Assembly (NCBI GenBank): GCA_016795035.1
Contig: JAEUIT010000068.1
Coordinates: forward strand, 1-64,000
DNA from: Phycisphaerae bacterium
GTDB taxonomy: Bacteria; Planctomycetota; Phycisphaerae; Phycisphaerales; SM1A02
Length of the DNA stretch: 64,000 nt
Reading direction: 5' to 3'
Positions 25,480 through 33,740 of this stretch are shown here, piece after piece. The notes beneath the pieces are model-generated. The model was not told the DNA's origin, did no database searches, and saw nothing but the letters and a program-made list of their open reading frames with translations. The position numbers and the translations under genes were made by a program. How positions within the stretch are numbered: position 1 is the first letter of the stretch; each line of letters opens with the position of its first letter.

Positions 25480-26169
25480 TCACGGCTCGACCGAGGCGTC
25501 GAGTCGCCGTTTGGCTCGCTCGTCGGATGGCTCGCCGGGGGTCTCGGGGGGCGGCTCGTCGCGCGTCACGATGGAGATGGACCCGTCGCGCTCGAGGACG
25601 GCGAGGCGGATGCGCTCGAGGCCCTGCACCCCCTGCTCGCGCCGGGCGGACTCGAGAATGTCGTCGAGCGACACGCGAAGCCGCCGCATGCGTCGCGTCA
25701 GCGGACGTCCGTCATGCACGAGTAGGGCCGGCACGCCGTCGACGAAGCGATCGAGCACCTTCGAGCGACTCGTGATCCGGAGCGCGGCCACGTCGATGAA
25801 GGCGAGCGTGGCCACGACCACGGTGGCTCCGGAGATGGTCTTGTCGTCACCGATGAGGGCTTGCTGCGTCGCTTCGCTCACGATGAGGACGAGGACAAGG
25901 TCGAAGGTGTTCATCTCCGCGAACGTGCGGCGGCCCGAGATCCGGAAGACGAGCCAGACCATTGCGTAGACGAGGGCGGCCCGCGCCACGAGGTTGAGGC
26001 CCGCGTGCGCTCCCGTGTCACCGAGGAGGCCCAGCGCTCCCGCCCCCACGATGAGCGGGAGGACGAAGACCCCCGCGCGCTGGAAGAAGAGGTCGGTGCC
26101 GAGCGGCTCGCGAAGCGACGCGGGAATGGCGGGGCGGCGCGGCGTCCGACGGGGTCGGCTGGTGGTCAT
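25480..26169 (-). CDS. DUF421 (YetF-type) membrane protein
   Basis: A 229-residue integral membrane protein with three helices (about residues 33-50, 57-78 and 92-125). The diagnostic DUF421 segment is FRISGRRTFAEMNTFDLVLV, then LIVSEATQQALIGDD. The cytoplasmic C-terminal half (DGVPALLVHDGRPLTRRMRR, VSLDDILESARREQGVQ, IRLAVLERDGSISI) is the beta/alpha domain of this family. Relatives occur in spore and cell-envelope contexts, but the molecular role is unknown. The last ~25 residues are charged and Pro-rich. The ATG lies at the edge of the long repeat-bearing intergenic region shared with fusA. Confidence 0.85.
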   Translation of the reverse strand: MTTSRPRRTPRRPAIPASLREPLGTDLFFQRAGVFVLPLIVGAGALGLLGDTGAHAGLNLVARAALVYAMVWLVFRISGRRTFAEMNTFDLVLVLIVSEATQQALIGDDKTISGATVVVATLAFIDVAALRITSRSKVLDRFVDGVPALLVHDGRPLTRRMRRLRVSLDDILESARREQGVQGLERIRLAVLERDGSISIVTRDEPPPETPGEPSDERAKRRLDASVEP

Positions 26170-27085
26170 CCCGTCGAGCGTGTGAGCGAGGTCAGCCCGC
26201 GGCTAGTGGCGACTTGCCTCAGTTTGGCGTGCGGGGGCGGTGGCCAGACCACTGCGCGATGGGCGTGACGCCTGCTTGGCGCGGGGGTCGGGCTCGGCCT
26301 TCGGCGCACTGGCCAGACCAGTGCGCACGGAGTCCGCGCACTGGACAGACCACTGCGCAGGACGTCGCTCGAAGGCCATCGGTGCCGTCGGGGAACGTGA
26401 GGAAACCCTACCGAACGCAACAGGAAGCCCGCAGAAGGCGGACAAAGTCTGGGACTTCGACGTGCAGTCCGGGCAGCATGCTGCCGCCGTCGCGCACTGG
26501 ACAGACCACTGCGCACTGGCCCGCGCACCTTGGCCAGACCACTGCGCCCTCTCCGGCCGCGCACTGGCCACACCACTGCGCCCTTGGGCTGGCACGGCTC
26601 CGCCCCCTAGCCCCCTGCGCCCCCCGCACCCTGGCCAGACCACTGCGCCCGTCTCCTGGCCAGACCACTGCGCCCGACTCCCCCCCAACCACGCCCAGCC
26701 CTTGCATCACCCCCGGCACTTCCGATACCTTTCCCGATTCGCTTCGGGAGGCCCATGAACCACATGGGCGCTCGGCGCGATCGATCAACACTCACCAATG
26801 CCTGGCGACGACGACGACCCTGACCCAAACACGCAACCACCGGAGCTCGCGCTTCGGTGGTCCATGCGTCTGGTCTGACGCGGGCTCACGAACGCCCGAT
26901 CACCTCGTCCGCCAATTCGCTTCGCCTCGCTCGCCGTTCCATCGCACCTCGTGCGAGATCGCGGAGCAGAGAGACACCGGTCTTTCCCGGTGCCGCCTCG
27001 ATCCTTCCCCGCTCTCGCATCACTTGAGCAACCTCTAAACCCGTTCGCACCGCGCCCCTACGGCGCCACAACCACCCTCGACGCC
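26170..27085. other. 916-bp intergenic region before fusA
   Basis: No gene is credible here. Open frames exist on both strands but are Arg/Pro/Trp-rich, change frame between repeat copies and lack starts with ribosome sites. The left half holds the eight 17-bp repeats. The right half (26700-27085) is C-rich with no obvious structure and must contain the fusA promoter; I cannot place it with confidence. The region between divergent DUF421 and fusA genes is unusually long for this window. Confidence 0.6.
26241..26673. repeat. Cluster of eight 17-bp repeats (TGGCCAGACCACTGCGC)
   Basis: Copies begin at 26241, 26310, 26342, 26498, 26531, 26565, 26632 and 26657, each differing from the consensus by at most one base. 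Several are preceded by GCGCAC. The copy at 26310 is part of a perfect dyad, GCGCACTGG (26304-26312), CCAGA, CCAGTGCGC (26318-26326). Start-to-start distances are 69, 32, 156, 33, 34, 67 and 25, several near multiples of 33 bp. They fall in different frames, so the conservation is at DNA or RNA level. Confidence 0.8.
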
Positions 27086-29200
27086 ATGGCCACCGACCTT
27101 TCAAAAGTCCGCAACATCGGAATCTGCGCCCACATCGACGCCGGCAAGACGACCGTCACCGAGCGCATCCTGTACTACACGGGCAAGACCTACAAGATGG
27201 GCGAAGTCCACGAAGGCACGGCCACTATGGACTTCCTCCAGGACGAACAGGAACGTGGCATCACGATCCAGTCGGCTGCAACGACGTGTCCGTGGGAACG
27301 TGACGGCGTCGAATACAAGATCAACCTGATCGACACCCCGGGCCACGTCGACTTCACCATCGAAGTCGAGCGTTCGCTCCGCGTCCTCGACGGCGCGGTC
27401 GCGGTGTTCGACGGCAAGGAAGGCGTCGAAGCGCAGTCGGAAACGGTGTGGCGTCAGGCCGACCGCTACGGCGTTCCGCGTCTTTGCCTCATCAACAAGA
27501 TGGACAAGCTCGGCGCCGACTTCGAGTTCAGCTTCAACTCGATCCGTCAGCGCCTCGGCGCGAATGCGATCGCGGTGCAGATCCCGATCGGCAAGGGCGA
27601 CAAGTTCAAGGGCCTCATCGATCTCCTCACGATGCGCGCCTTCTACTTCGACTCGAGCGACCTCGGCGCGAAGATCGAAGAACGCGACATTCCGGACGAC
27701 CTCCAGGAGATGGCCGAGCTCTGGCGCCACGAGCTGATCGAGAAGGCCGCCGAGCTCGACGACGCCCTCACCGAGAAGTTCATCATCGACGAGAAGTCGA
27801 TCACCCCCGAAGAGATCCGCGTGGCGCTTCGTAAGGGCACGATCGCCCAGAAGTGCTTCCCGGTCTTCTGCGGCTCGGCGCTCAAGTACGTCGGCGTGCA
27901 GCGCGTCCTCGACGGCGTCATCGACTACCTGCCGAATCCGACCGAGCGTCCCGACGTCCAGGGCACGGATCCGAAGGACAAGACCGTCCACCTGTCGCGC
28001 CCGCACGACGACAAGGCGCCCTTCTCGGCGCTCGTCTTCAAGGTCGTGAACGACACCCACGGCGACCTCACCTACATCCGCGTCTACTCGGGCACCCTCT
28101 CGAAGGGCTCGCGCGTCATCAACCCGAATAACGGCAAGCGCGAGAACGTCAGCCGCATCTTCGAGATGCACGCCCGCGAGCGCGAGGCGCTCGAGGCGAT
28201 CGGCGCCGGCCAGATCGTCGCGGTCGTCGGCCTTAAGAACTCCTACACCGGCGACACGCTGTGCGACCAGGACGACCCGATCGTCCTCGAGCGCATGGTG
28301 TTCCCCGAGCCCGTCATCTCGATGGCCATCGAGCCGATCACGGCCGACGACCGCAAGAAGCTCGGCGAAGCGCTGGTCACGATCCGTCGTGAGGACCCGT
28401 CGTTCCGTTCGACCTACAACGAAGAGACCGGCGAGACGATCATCGCGGGCATGGGTGAGCTTCACCTCGACATCATCAAGACGCGCCTCGTGCGCGACAT
28501 GAAGATCGGCGTGAACGTCGGCCGTCCGCGCGTGTCGTATCGCGAGACGATCACCGGCACCGCCGACAAGGTCCGCGGCCTCTTCAAGAAGCAGACCGGC
28601 GGTCGCGGCCAGTACGGCGACGCGGTCGTCAACATCGCCCCGATCACGAAGGAAGAGGCGGAAGCCCAGGGCCTCGAGATGATCGACGGCGTCGTCTTCG
28701 TCGACAAGGTCACCGGCGGCGTCATCCCGCGCGAGTTCATCCCGAGCGTCGAGTACGGCATCCGCCAGGCCGCGTCGAGCGGCGTCATCGGCGGCTTCCC
28801 CGTCATCAACGTCAAGATCGAACTCGTCTTCGGTTCGTACCACGACGTCGACTCGAGCCAGGTCGCGTTCGAACAGGCCGGCTCGCTCGCCTTCAAGGAA
28901 GCGGCCCGCGCCGCGGGCGTCGGTCTCCTCGAGCCGATCATGAAGCTCGTCGTCACGACGCCGGACGAGTTCTTCGGCAACGTGTCGGGCGACATCGCCA
29001 GCCGTCGCGGTCACATCATCGACAGCGAACTGCGTGGCGTGGTCCGCATGATCACGGCCGAAGTGCCGCTCGCCGAACTCTTCGGCTACACAACGTCGCT
29101 TCGCTCGATGACGCAAGGTCGCGCCACGTCCACGATGGAACCGGCCGAGTACCGCCTCATGCCGGATCGCCTCAAGGACGAAGTCCTCAAGAAGGGCTGA
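27086..29200 (+). CDS. fusA: Translation elongation factor G
   Basis: A 704-residue ribosomal translocase GTPase. G1 AHIDAGKTT, the switch region DEQERGITIQSAATT, G3 DTPGHVDF and G4 NKMDKLGADF are intact. Domains II-V follow in normal order: GELHLDI, RVSYRET and a domain IV loop with GGRGQYGDAVV. Length is typical. Codon use is strongly biased, as expected for a highly expressed gene. The ATG at 27086 (MATDLSKVRNIG) fits the family N-terminus; no purine-rich ribosome site lies in the ~25 bases before it, and the upstream frame to 26951 is not conserved-looking. It stands alone with a palindrome just after the stop. One octamer copy lies in the switch I-side codons (27276). Confidence 0.96.
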   Translation: MATDLSKVRNIGICAHIDAGKTTVTERILYYTGKTYKMGEVHEGTATMDFLQDEQERGITIQSAATTCPWERDGVEYKINLIDTPGHVDFTIEVERSLRVLDGAVAVFDGKEGVEAQSETVWRQADRYGVPRLCLINKMDKLGADFEFSFNSIRQRLGANAIAVQIPIGKGDKFKGLIDLLTMRAFYFDSSDLGAKIEERDIPDDLQEMAELWRHELIEKAAELDDALTEKFIIDEKSITPEEIRVALRKGTIAQKCFPVFCGSALKYVGVQRVLDGVIDYLPNPTERPDVQGTDPKDKTVHLSRPHDDKAPFSALVFKVVNDTHGDLTYIRVYSGTLSKGSRVINPNNGKRENVSRIFEMHAREREALEAIGAGQIVAVVGLKNSYTGDTLCDQDDPIVLERMVFPEPVISMAIEPITADDRKKLGEALVTIRREDPSFRSTYNEETGETIIAGMGELHLDIIKTRLVRDMKIGVNVGRPRVSYRETITGTADKVRGLFKKQTGGRGQYGDAVVNIAPITKEEAEAQGLEMIDGVVFVDKVTGGVIPREFIPSVEYGIRQAASSGVIGGFPVINVKIELVFGSYHDVDSSQVAFEQAGSLAFKEAARAAGVGLLEPIMKLVVTTPDEFFGNVSGDIASRRGHIIDSELRGVVRMITAEVPLAELFGYTTSLRSMTQGRATSTMEPAEYRLMPDRLKDEVLKKG

Positions 29201-29210
29201 TGCACGGCAC

Positions 29211-29228
29211 CGGCGCCGCGCGGCGCCG
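29211..29228. terminator. GC palindrome after fusA
   Basis: CGGCGCCGCGCGGCGCCG is a perfect 18-bp palindrome starting 11 bp after the fusA stop. It can form a stem of up to 7 bp with a small loop. No U-tract follows. Confidence 0.5.
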
Positions 29229-29357
29229 ATGTCCGTCGCTCAGATTGATGGTCACGGAGGTCGCCGAGAGCGGACGTTTGCGAATGAGAATCGCCAACAT
29301 CCGCACTCGCGGCCTCCGTGGCCTTTCCACACACGCCTCTCGCAGGGACGCGACGCC

Positions 29358-30821
29358 GTGACCGCCGAAGCCCCCGACTTTCCGGAAGGCGACCGCTACC
29401 GCGGTGAATACGAGATCGAGCTCGAGCGCTGGTTTCGCCGGCGCTTCGGGTGGCTCTGCGTCGCCTTCCTGATCTGGCAGGCGCTCGCGGCGATTCTCCT
29501 CGCGCTCTCGCTCGTCGTGCGCCCCGAGGACATCGCGACGGGCGACGGACAGGGCCCGATGTTCGCGCGGGCGATGGCCGCGGTGTCGACGGTGTCGGTC
29601 CTCGTGGTCGTCCTCTGGTTCTGGCGCTCGGTGCGGCCGAAGATCGAGACCCGGGCCGAAGCAGTCCAGGCTGCAACGCGGATGATCCTGACGCTCGGAG
29701 CGATGACGTTCCTCTTCGAGCTCGCGATCCTCATCGCGCATCCGGGCGCGCCGATGGTGCCGCTCGCGTCGATCGCGTTCTGGCACCTGATGGCATCGCT
29801 CTTCCTTCCGTGGTCGCCGCGCGAGTCGCTGACGCCGATCGCACCGCTCCTCCTCGCGTGGGCCGTGTGGTACGGCGTGCGCGGCGGCTTGCAGGGCGAG
29901 TGGGTCTCAACGCCGATCCACGTCCTTCTCGCGCCGCTCGTTCTCGTTCCCGGCCTCGCCGTGAGCCAATGGCGATTGACCCGCCATCGCCGGCAATTCC
30001 GCACGAAGGTGCGCAAGCGGCTCTTCGCCTCGATGCGCCGCGAGCTGCAGCAGGCGCGCATCATCCATGAGAGCCTCTTCCCGAAGCCCTTCGACGACGG
30101 CGACGTGCGCTTCGACTATCGCTATCGCCCGGCGCACGAGATCGGCGGCGACTTCGTGCACCTCTGGACCGACCATGTCGGCGTGATGCATCTCACGGTG
30201 CTCGACGTGACCGGCCACGGACTCGCGAGCGCGATGACGGTCCACCGCCTCTACGGCGAGATCGAGCGCCTGCGCTTCGAGCATCCGTATCTGCGGCCCG
30301 GCAGCGTGCTGTCGCTCCTGAATCGCTACGTGACGCTCACGCTCGCGCAGCACAAGATCTTCGCGACCGCGCTCCTCGTCCGCTTCGATCCGCGCGACGG
30401 CAGCTGCATGTACGCGAACGCGGGCCACCCGCCGGTCTTCCTTCGAGCACGCAACGCGGCGATCCGCGAACTCGACAGCACCGCGCCGATGCTCGGCGTG
30501 CTTCAGCCCCAGGACTTCGGAGTCGAGGATCTCACGTTCACGCTGGAGCCGGGCGACACGCTTATCGCCTACACCGACGGCGCGTTCGAGCCGCGGAATC
30601 GCAAGGGCCAGAAGCTCGGCATCGCCGGCCTGCAGGCGTCGCTCAAGCGCAATCCCGCGCCTCCGTCGTGGGCCGACTTCCTGCTGTCGCTCGTCGAAAG
30701 CCACTCGGGCGGCGCGCTCGACGACGACATCCTGATCGCGAGCCTGACGTTCCATCGACGCCGCGATCCGAACCGGATCGACGTCCTCTCCGAGGCAGAC
30801 ACCGCGGTGGTGTCGCTGTGA
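29358..30821 (+). CDS. RsbU-type PP2C (SpoIIE) phosphatase, membrane-anchored
   Basis: A 487-residue protein with about six N-terminal membrane helices (residues ~25-190), then a linker helix, then a SpoIIE/RsbU serine phosphatase domain. Domain segments are QQARIIHESLFPKPFDDG, YRYRPAHEIGGDFV, LTVLDVTGHGLASAM (metal-binding Asp in DVTGHG), NAGHPPVFLR, LEPGDTLIAYTDGAFE and GGALDDDILIA (metal-binding Asp). Such enzymes dephosphorylate anti-anti-sigma proteins in partner-switching stress pathways. A GTG start at 29358 after AGGGA is preferred; an upstream frame start at 29229 adds a non-homologous stretch. Its stop overlaps the GTG of ribD. No partner anti-sigma gene is nearby. Confidence 0.82.
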   Translation: MTAEAPDFPEGDRYRGEYEIELERWFRRRFGWLCVAFLIWQALAAILLALSLVVRPEDIATGDGQGPMFARAMAAVSTVSVLVVVLWFWRSVRPKIETRAEAVQAATRMILTLGAMTFLFELAILIAHPGAPMVPLASIAFWHLMASLFLPWSPRESLTPIAPLLLAWAVWYGVRGGLQGEWVSTPIHVLLAPLVLVPGLAVSQWRLTRHRRQFRTKVRKRLFASMRRELQQARIIHESLFPKPFDDGDVRFDYRYRPAHEIGGDFVHLWTDHVGVMHLTVLDVTGHGLASAMTVHRLYGEIERLRFEHPYLRPGSVLSLLNRYVTLTLAQHKIFATALLVRFDPRDGSCMYANAGHPPVFLRARNAAIRELDSTAPMLGVLQPQDFGVEDLTFTLEPGDTLIAYTDGAFEPRNRKGQKLGIAGLQASLKRNPAPPSWADFLLSLVESHSGGALDDDILIASLTFHRRRDPNRIDVLSEADTAVVSL

Positions 30822-31933
30822 CGGACGGCGTCCGCGACCGCGCGTATCTGCGGCGCGCCGTGCGCCTCGCCGTCCGCGGTCATGGCGGCGCCGAGCCGAA
30901 CCCGATGGTCGGCTGTCTCCTCGTTGCAGCCGACGGGACGGTCGTCGCCGAGGGCTATCACCGCCGCTGCGGCGAGGGCCACGCCGAGGCGAACGCGCTT
31001 GCCCGCGCCGGCGGCCGCGCCCGCGGCGCGACGGCCTACGTGACGCTCGAACCCTGCGCGCACCACGGCCGCACGCCGCCCTGCGCCGATGCGCTCGTCA
31101 CGGCCGGCGTCGCGCGAGTCGTCTACGCCACGCCCGATCCGAATCCGATCGCCCGCGGCGGCGCGGAGCGGCTTCGTTCGGCCGGCATCGCCGCCGTTCA
31201 CGTCCCCTGCCCCGAAGCCGACGCCCTCAACGCGCCGTTCCTCCATCGCGTGCGCACCGGACTTCCGTGGGTGACCGCGAAGTGGGCGCAGTCGCTCGAC
31301 GGCAAGATCGCGACACGCACCGGGCAGAGCGCATGGATCTCCTCCGAGCGCAGCCGCCGCATGGTGCATCGCGAGCGCGGCCGCGTCGACGCGATCATGG
31401 TCGGCTTTCAGACGGCGCGCCACGACGATCCGCGGCTCACCGCGCGCAACGTGCGCCGTCGGCGAACCGCGGCGCGGGTGGTCGTCGATCCGCACGGCGA
31501 ACTGCCGCGAACGCTGCACGTCTTCGACGACGCCGCACCCACGATCGTCATCGCCAAGCCGGACGTCGCCCTTCGCCTGCGCGGCGAAGGACGTCTCGCC
31601 GTCGCGCTCGGCGCCGACGGCTCGTACCGCCCCGCGCTCGCGGCGCTCGCCCGGGACCACGGCATCTCCACGTTGCTCGTCGAAGGCGGCGGCGGGCTCC
31701 TCGGCTCGCTCGTCCGCGAGCATCTCGTGAACGAGGCGTTCGTCTTCGTCGCGCCGATCGTCCTCGGCGACGAGGACGCGATCGACCCCGTCCGCGGACT
31801 CACCCCGCTCTCGATCGCCGACGCGACGCGTTTCGTGCCGAGTCCGCCGCGGCAACGCGGAGTCGACACGCTGTTGCAGGTGAGGAAGGCAGAGGGGTCC
31901 GGGTTCGGGGTTCGGGGTAAAGACAGGCCGTGA
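30818..31933 (+). CDS. ribD: Bifunctional riboflavin biosynthesis deaminase/reductase
   Basis: A 371-residue protein catalysing the second and third steps of riboflavin synthesis. The deaminase zinc site is His55 and Glu57 in GEGHAEAN, with Cys80 and Cys89 in EPCAHHGRTPPC. The reductase half follows: PWVTAKWAQSLDGKIATRTG, WISSERSRRMVHRERGRVDA, TLLVEGGGGLLGSLV. The start is GTG 30818, overlapping the stop of the phosphatase gene (GTGA), so the genes are co-translated. No FMN riboswitch is visible upstream. The last ~17 codons (AEGSGFGVRGKDRP) are encoded by a GGGTTCGGGG-type tract that is also the left arm of an inverted repeat, so the native C-terminus appears to run into a repeat. Confidence 0.9.
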   Translation: MTDGVRDRAYLRRAVRLAVRGHGGAEPNPMVGCLLVAADGTVVAEGYHRRCGEGHAEANALARAGGRARGATAYVTLEPCAHHGRTPPCADALVTAGVARVVYATPDPNPIARGGAERLRSAGIAAVHVPCPEADALNAPFLHRVRTGLPWVTAKWAQSLDGKIATRTGQSAWISSERSRRMVHRERGRVDAIMVGFQTARHDDPRLTARNVRRRRTAARVVVDPHGELPRTLHVFDDAAPTIVIAKPDVALRLRGEGRLAVALGADGSYRPALAALARDHGISTLLVEGGGGLLGSLVREHLVNEAFVFVAPIVLGDEDAIDPVRGLTPLSIADATRFVPSPPRQRGVDTLLQVRKAEGSGFGVRGKDRP

Positions 31934-31964
31934 TCATTGAATCGCATGTCTTCACCCTGAATCC
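31908..31964. terminator. Inverted repeat between convergent ribD and sigma-54 activator genes
   Basis: GGGTTCGGGGTAAAGACA (31908-31925) is largely complementary to TGTCTTCACCCTGAATCC (31947-31964), with about four mismatches and a 21-base loop. The left arm codes for the last residues of RibD; the right arm ends a few bases before the stop of the leftward gene. Confidence 0.55.
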
Positions 31965-31972
31965 TTTCTCAC

Positions 31973-33526
31973 TCACCCGCCCACCTTCCCGCGCACCGTC
32001 CTCCGATCGAGGTCGAGCACGCGCCCGGTCTCTTCGAGGCTCCCGAGCTTCCGGTACGCGATCGCGCAGTAGCGGCGAAGGAGCGCGTCGGCGGTGATCG
32101 AGCAGTCGCGCATCGCCGCCGCGAGCGATCCGGCCTCGTCACTCTCCGTTGCAGCCGGCACGGGCCGGTAGGAGCCGCGCACGAGGACGTTGCGCACGAC
32201 CTGCTCCAACTCGCGCACGTTGCCCGGCCAGGCATAGTCGAGGCCGAGCCGCTCGCGGACGAAGCGGAGAGTCTCGTCGGCGACCTCGGCGGCAAGCGCG
32301 CCGTCGACGCCGGGAAGGAGGCGCCCGGCCACGAAGCGCACAAGCGTCTCGAGCTCCTGCGGATCGTCGGCCACGCGCGACGCGAGCGAGGGCGCCTCGA
32401 TCATGTCCGCGCAGAGCCGGTAGTAGAAGTCCTCGCGAAGTTCGCCGTCGCGCATCGCCCGCACCAGGTCGCGATTCGTCGCGGCGACGAGCTTGCCGCG
32501 GAAGCGCCGCTCGCGCGACTCGCCGATCCGCTGGAACGTGCGCGACTGAAGCACGCGCAGCAGCTTCACCTGGATCGCGGGATCGAGCTCGCCGATCTCG
32601 TCAAGGAAGATCGTGCCGAGCGCGGGGCACTCCTCGAACCACCCGGCGCGGTCCGCGATCGCGCCGGTGAACGCGCCGCGGCGATGGCCGAAGAGCTCCG
32701 ACTCGATGAGCGTGGGCGAGAGCGCGGAGAGGTTGAGCGGATAGAAGGAGTCGGCGACGTCGACGCCGCCCGGCTCGTCGAACGCGCCGGTCGAACGGTC
32801 GAGCGGGATGTAGCGTGAGAGGCCGATCGCCCGCGCCGCGAGCTCCTTGCCGCTGCCGCTCGGTCCGGTGACGAGCGTGACGATGTCGCTCATCGAGCGA
32901 TAGAGGGACGTGCGATAGCGACGGAGGTCGCGCGTGAAGATAGACTCCCACACCTCCGCGCGGAACCGCGCGGTCGGCCGCGACACGCCGATGATGCAGC
33001 GGAAGATCGAGCGGAACGCGCGATTCACCTGGTAGAAGCACGCGAGGAGGTGCGCGGCCGTCTCGATGACGTCGATCGAGGCGTCGTCGCCGACAACCTC
33101 CGGGCCAAGGTAGGACGCCAGATACGCCTCGAACTCGGCCGCGAGCTTGTGACGCCGTCGCGACGATCGCGCCCGGCGCGCGACGTCGTCAGGGTCGAAC
33201 TCGAAGCGCTCGCGCCAGTCGTAGTACGAGAGGAAGACGACGAGGTCCTCGTAGATCGACCGCTCGCGCTCGTCGCCGCGGCGCCCGGCGCGGAGCGCGG
33301 CCCGCGCGGCGTCGACGATGGCGCGACCCTTCGCGACGAGCCGCACGATGTTCGGGTGGTCGTCGATCAGTTCGCCGCGCTGGTTCCATGGCGGCACGCG
33401 CCCGTCGTAGTCGGCGCCGAGGGCGGCGTGCTCAAGCTCGATGCGGCGTTCCCGGAACGGGTTGCTGTACGTGAGTTCGGCGATCGCCTCGGCGGCTCGC
33501 CGATCGCGCGACGGAAAGAGGGCCAT
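31973..33526 (-). CDS. Sigma-54-dependent transcriptional activator
   Basis: A 517-residue bacterial enhancer-binding protein. Residues 1-210 form a helical N-terminal region I do not recognise, not a receiver, GAF or PAS domain. The AAA+ domain follows: Walker A GPSGSGKE (221-228), the sigma-54 contact loop GAFTGA (284-289), Walker [10 protein letters not shown], and the arginine-finger region. The C-terminal Fis-type helix-turn-helix is [20 protein letters not shown]. It is divergent from the VIT-VWA gene, with 214 bp between that contain direct and inverted repeats, so that operon is the natural target candidate. No convincing -24/-12 promoter was found there by eye. It converges on ribD. 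Confidence 0.85.
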   Translation of the reverse strand: MALFPSRDRRAAEAIAELTYSNPFRERRIELEHAALGADYDGRVPPWNQRGELIDDHPNIVRLVAKGRAIVDAARAALRAGRRGDERERSIYEDLVVFLSYYDWRERFEFDPDDVARRARSSRRRHKLAAEFEAYLASYLGPEVVGDDASIDVIETAAHLLACFYQVNRAFRSIFRCIIGVSRPTARFRAEVWESIFTRDLRRYRTSLYRSMSDIVTLVTGPSGSGKELAARAIGLSRYIPLDRSTGAFDEPGGVDVADSFYPLNLSALSPTLIESELFGHRRGAFTGAIADRAGWFEECPALGTIFLDEIGELDPAIQVKLLRVLQSRTFQRIGESRERRFRGKLVAATNRDLVRAMRDGELREDFYYRLCADMIEAPSLASRVADDPQELETLVRFVAGRLLPGVDGALAAEVADETLRFVRERLGLDYAWPGNVRELEQVVRNVLVRGSYRPVPAATESDEAGSLAAAMRDCSITADALLRRYCAIAYRKLGSLEETGRVLDLDRRTVRGKVGG

Positions 33527-33553
33527 GGGCGCAGCCTACATAGGGTCCGGCCG

Positions 33554-33607
33554 TTTCTTGTCAGGGTCTTGGACATTTCTTGTAGGGCACTTTGGCCTGG
33601 GGGCCAA
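33554..33607. promoter_or_regulatory. Candidate operator: direct repeats and an inverted repeat between divergent genes
   Basis: TTTCTTGTCAGGG (33554-33566) and TTTCTTGTAGGG (33576-33587) are direct repeats whose starts are 22 bp apart, about two helical turns. Just downstream TTGGCC (33592-33597) and GGCCAA (33602-33607) form an inverted repeat. Position between the sigma-54 activator and the VIT-VWA gene suggests a binding site for the activator or another regulator. Confidence 0.45.
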
Positions 33608-33740
33608 CCCGCCGCCAGCGTCTACGGCTGCAACGCCGTGTCTCGCCGCAACTTGTGCCGCGCGTGCGGTCGTGGCGCGCCGTTCGCCAAGGCGGACCGC
33701 CCGCATGCGTCGTCACGCATCGGGCCCCAAGGAGTCATCC

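Noticed and set aside
26241-26673. Possible CRISPR array
   Set aside because: The 17-bp repeats are too short, spacing ranges from 25 to 156 bp, spacers are not uniform and no cas genes are present.
26214-27038. Open frames over the 17-bp repeats, giving repeated WPDHCA or AQWSGQ peptides
   Set aside because: Successive copies shift frame, no ribosome sites are seen and the composition is not protein-like.
30780-30830. FMN riboswitch before ribD
   Set aside because: The start codon overlaps the upstream coding sequence, leaving no room for an RFN element.
33527-33740. Sigma-54 promoter for the VIT-VWA gene
   Set aside because: No GG and GC pair at the required -24/-12 spacing could be found by eye.
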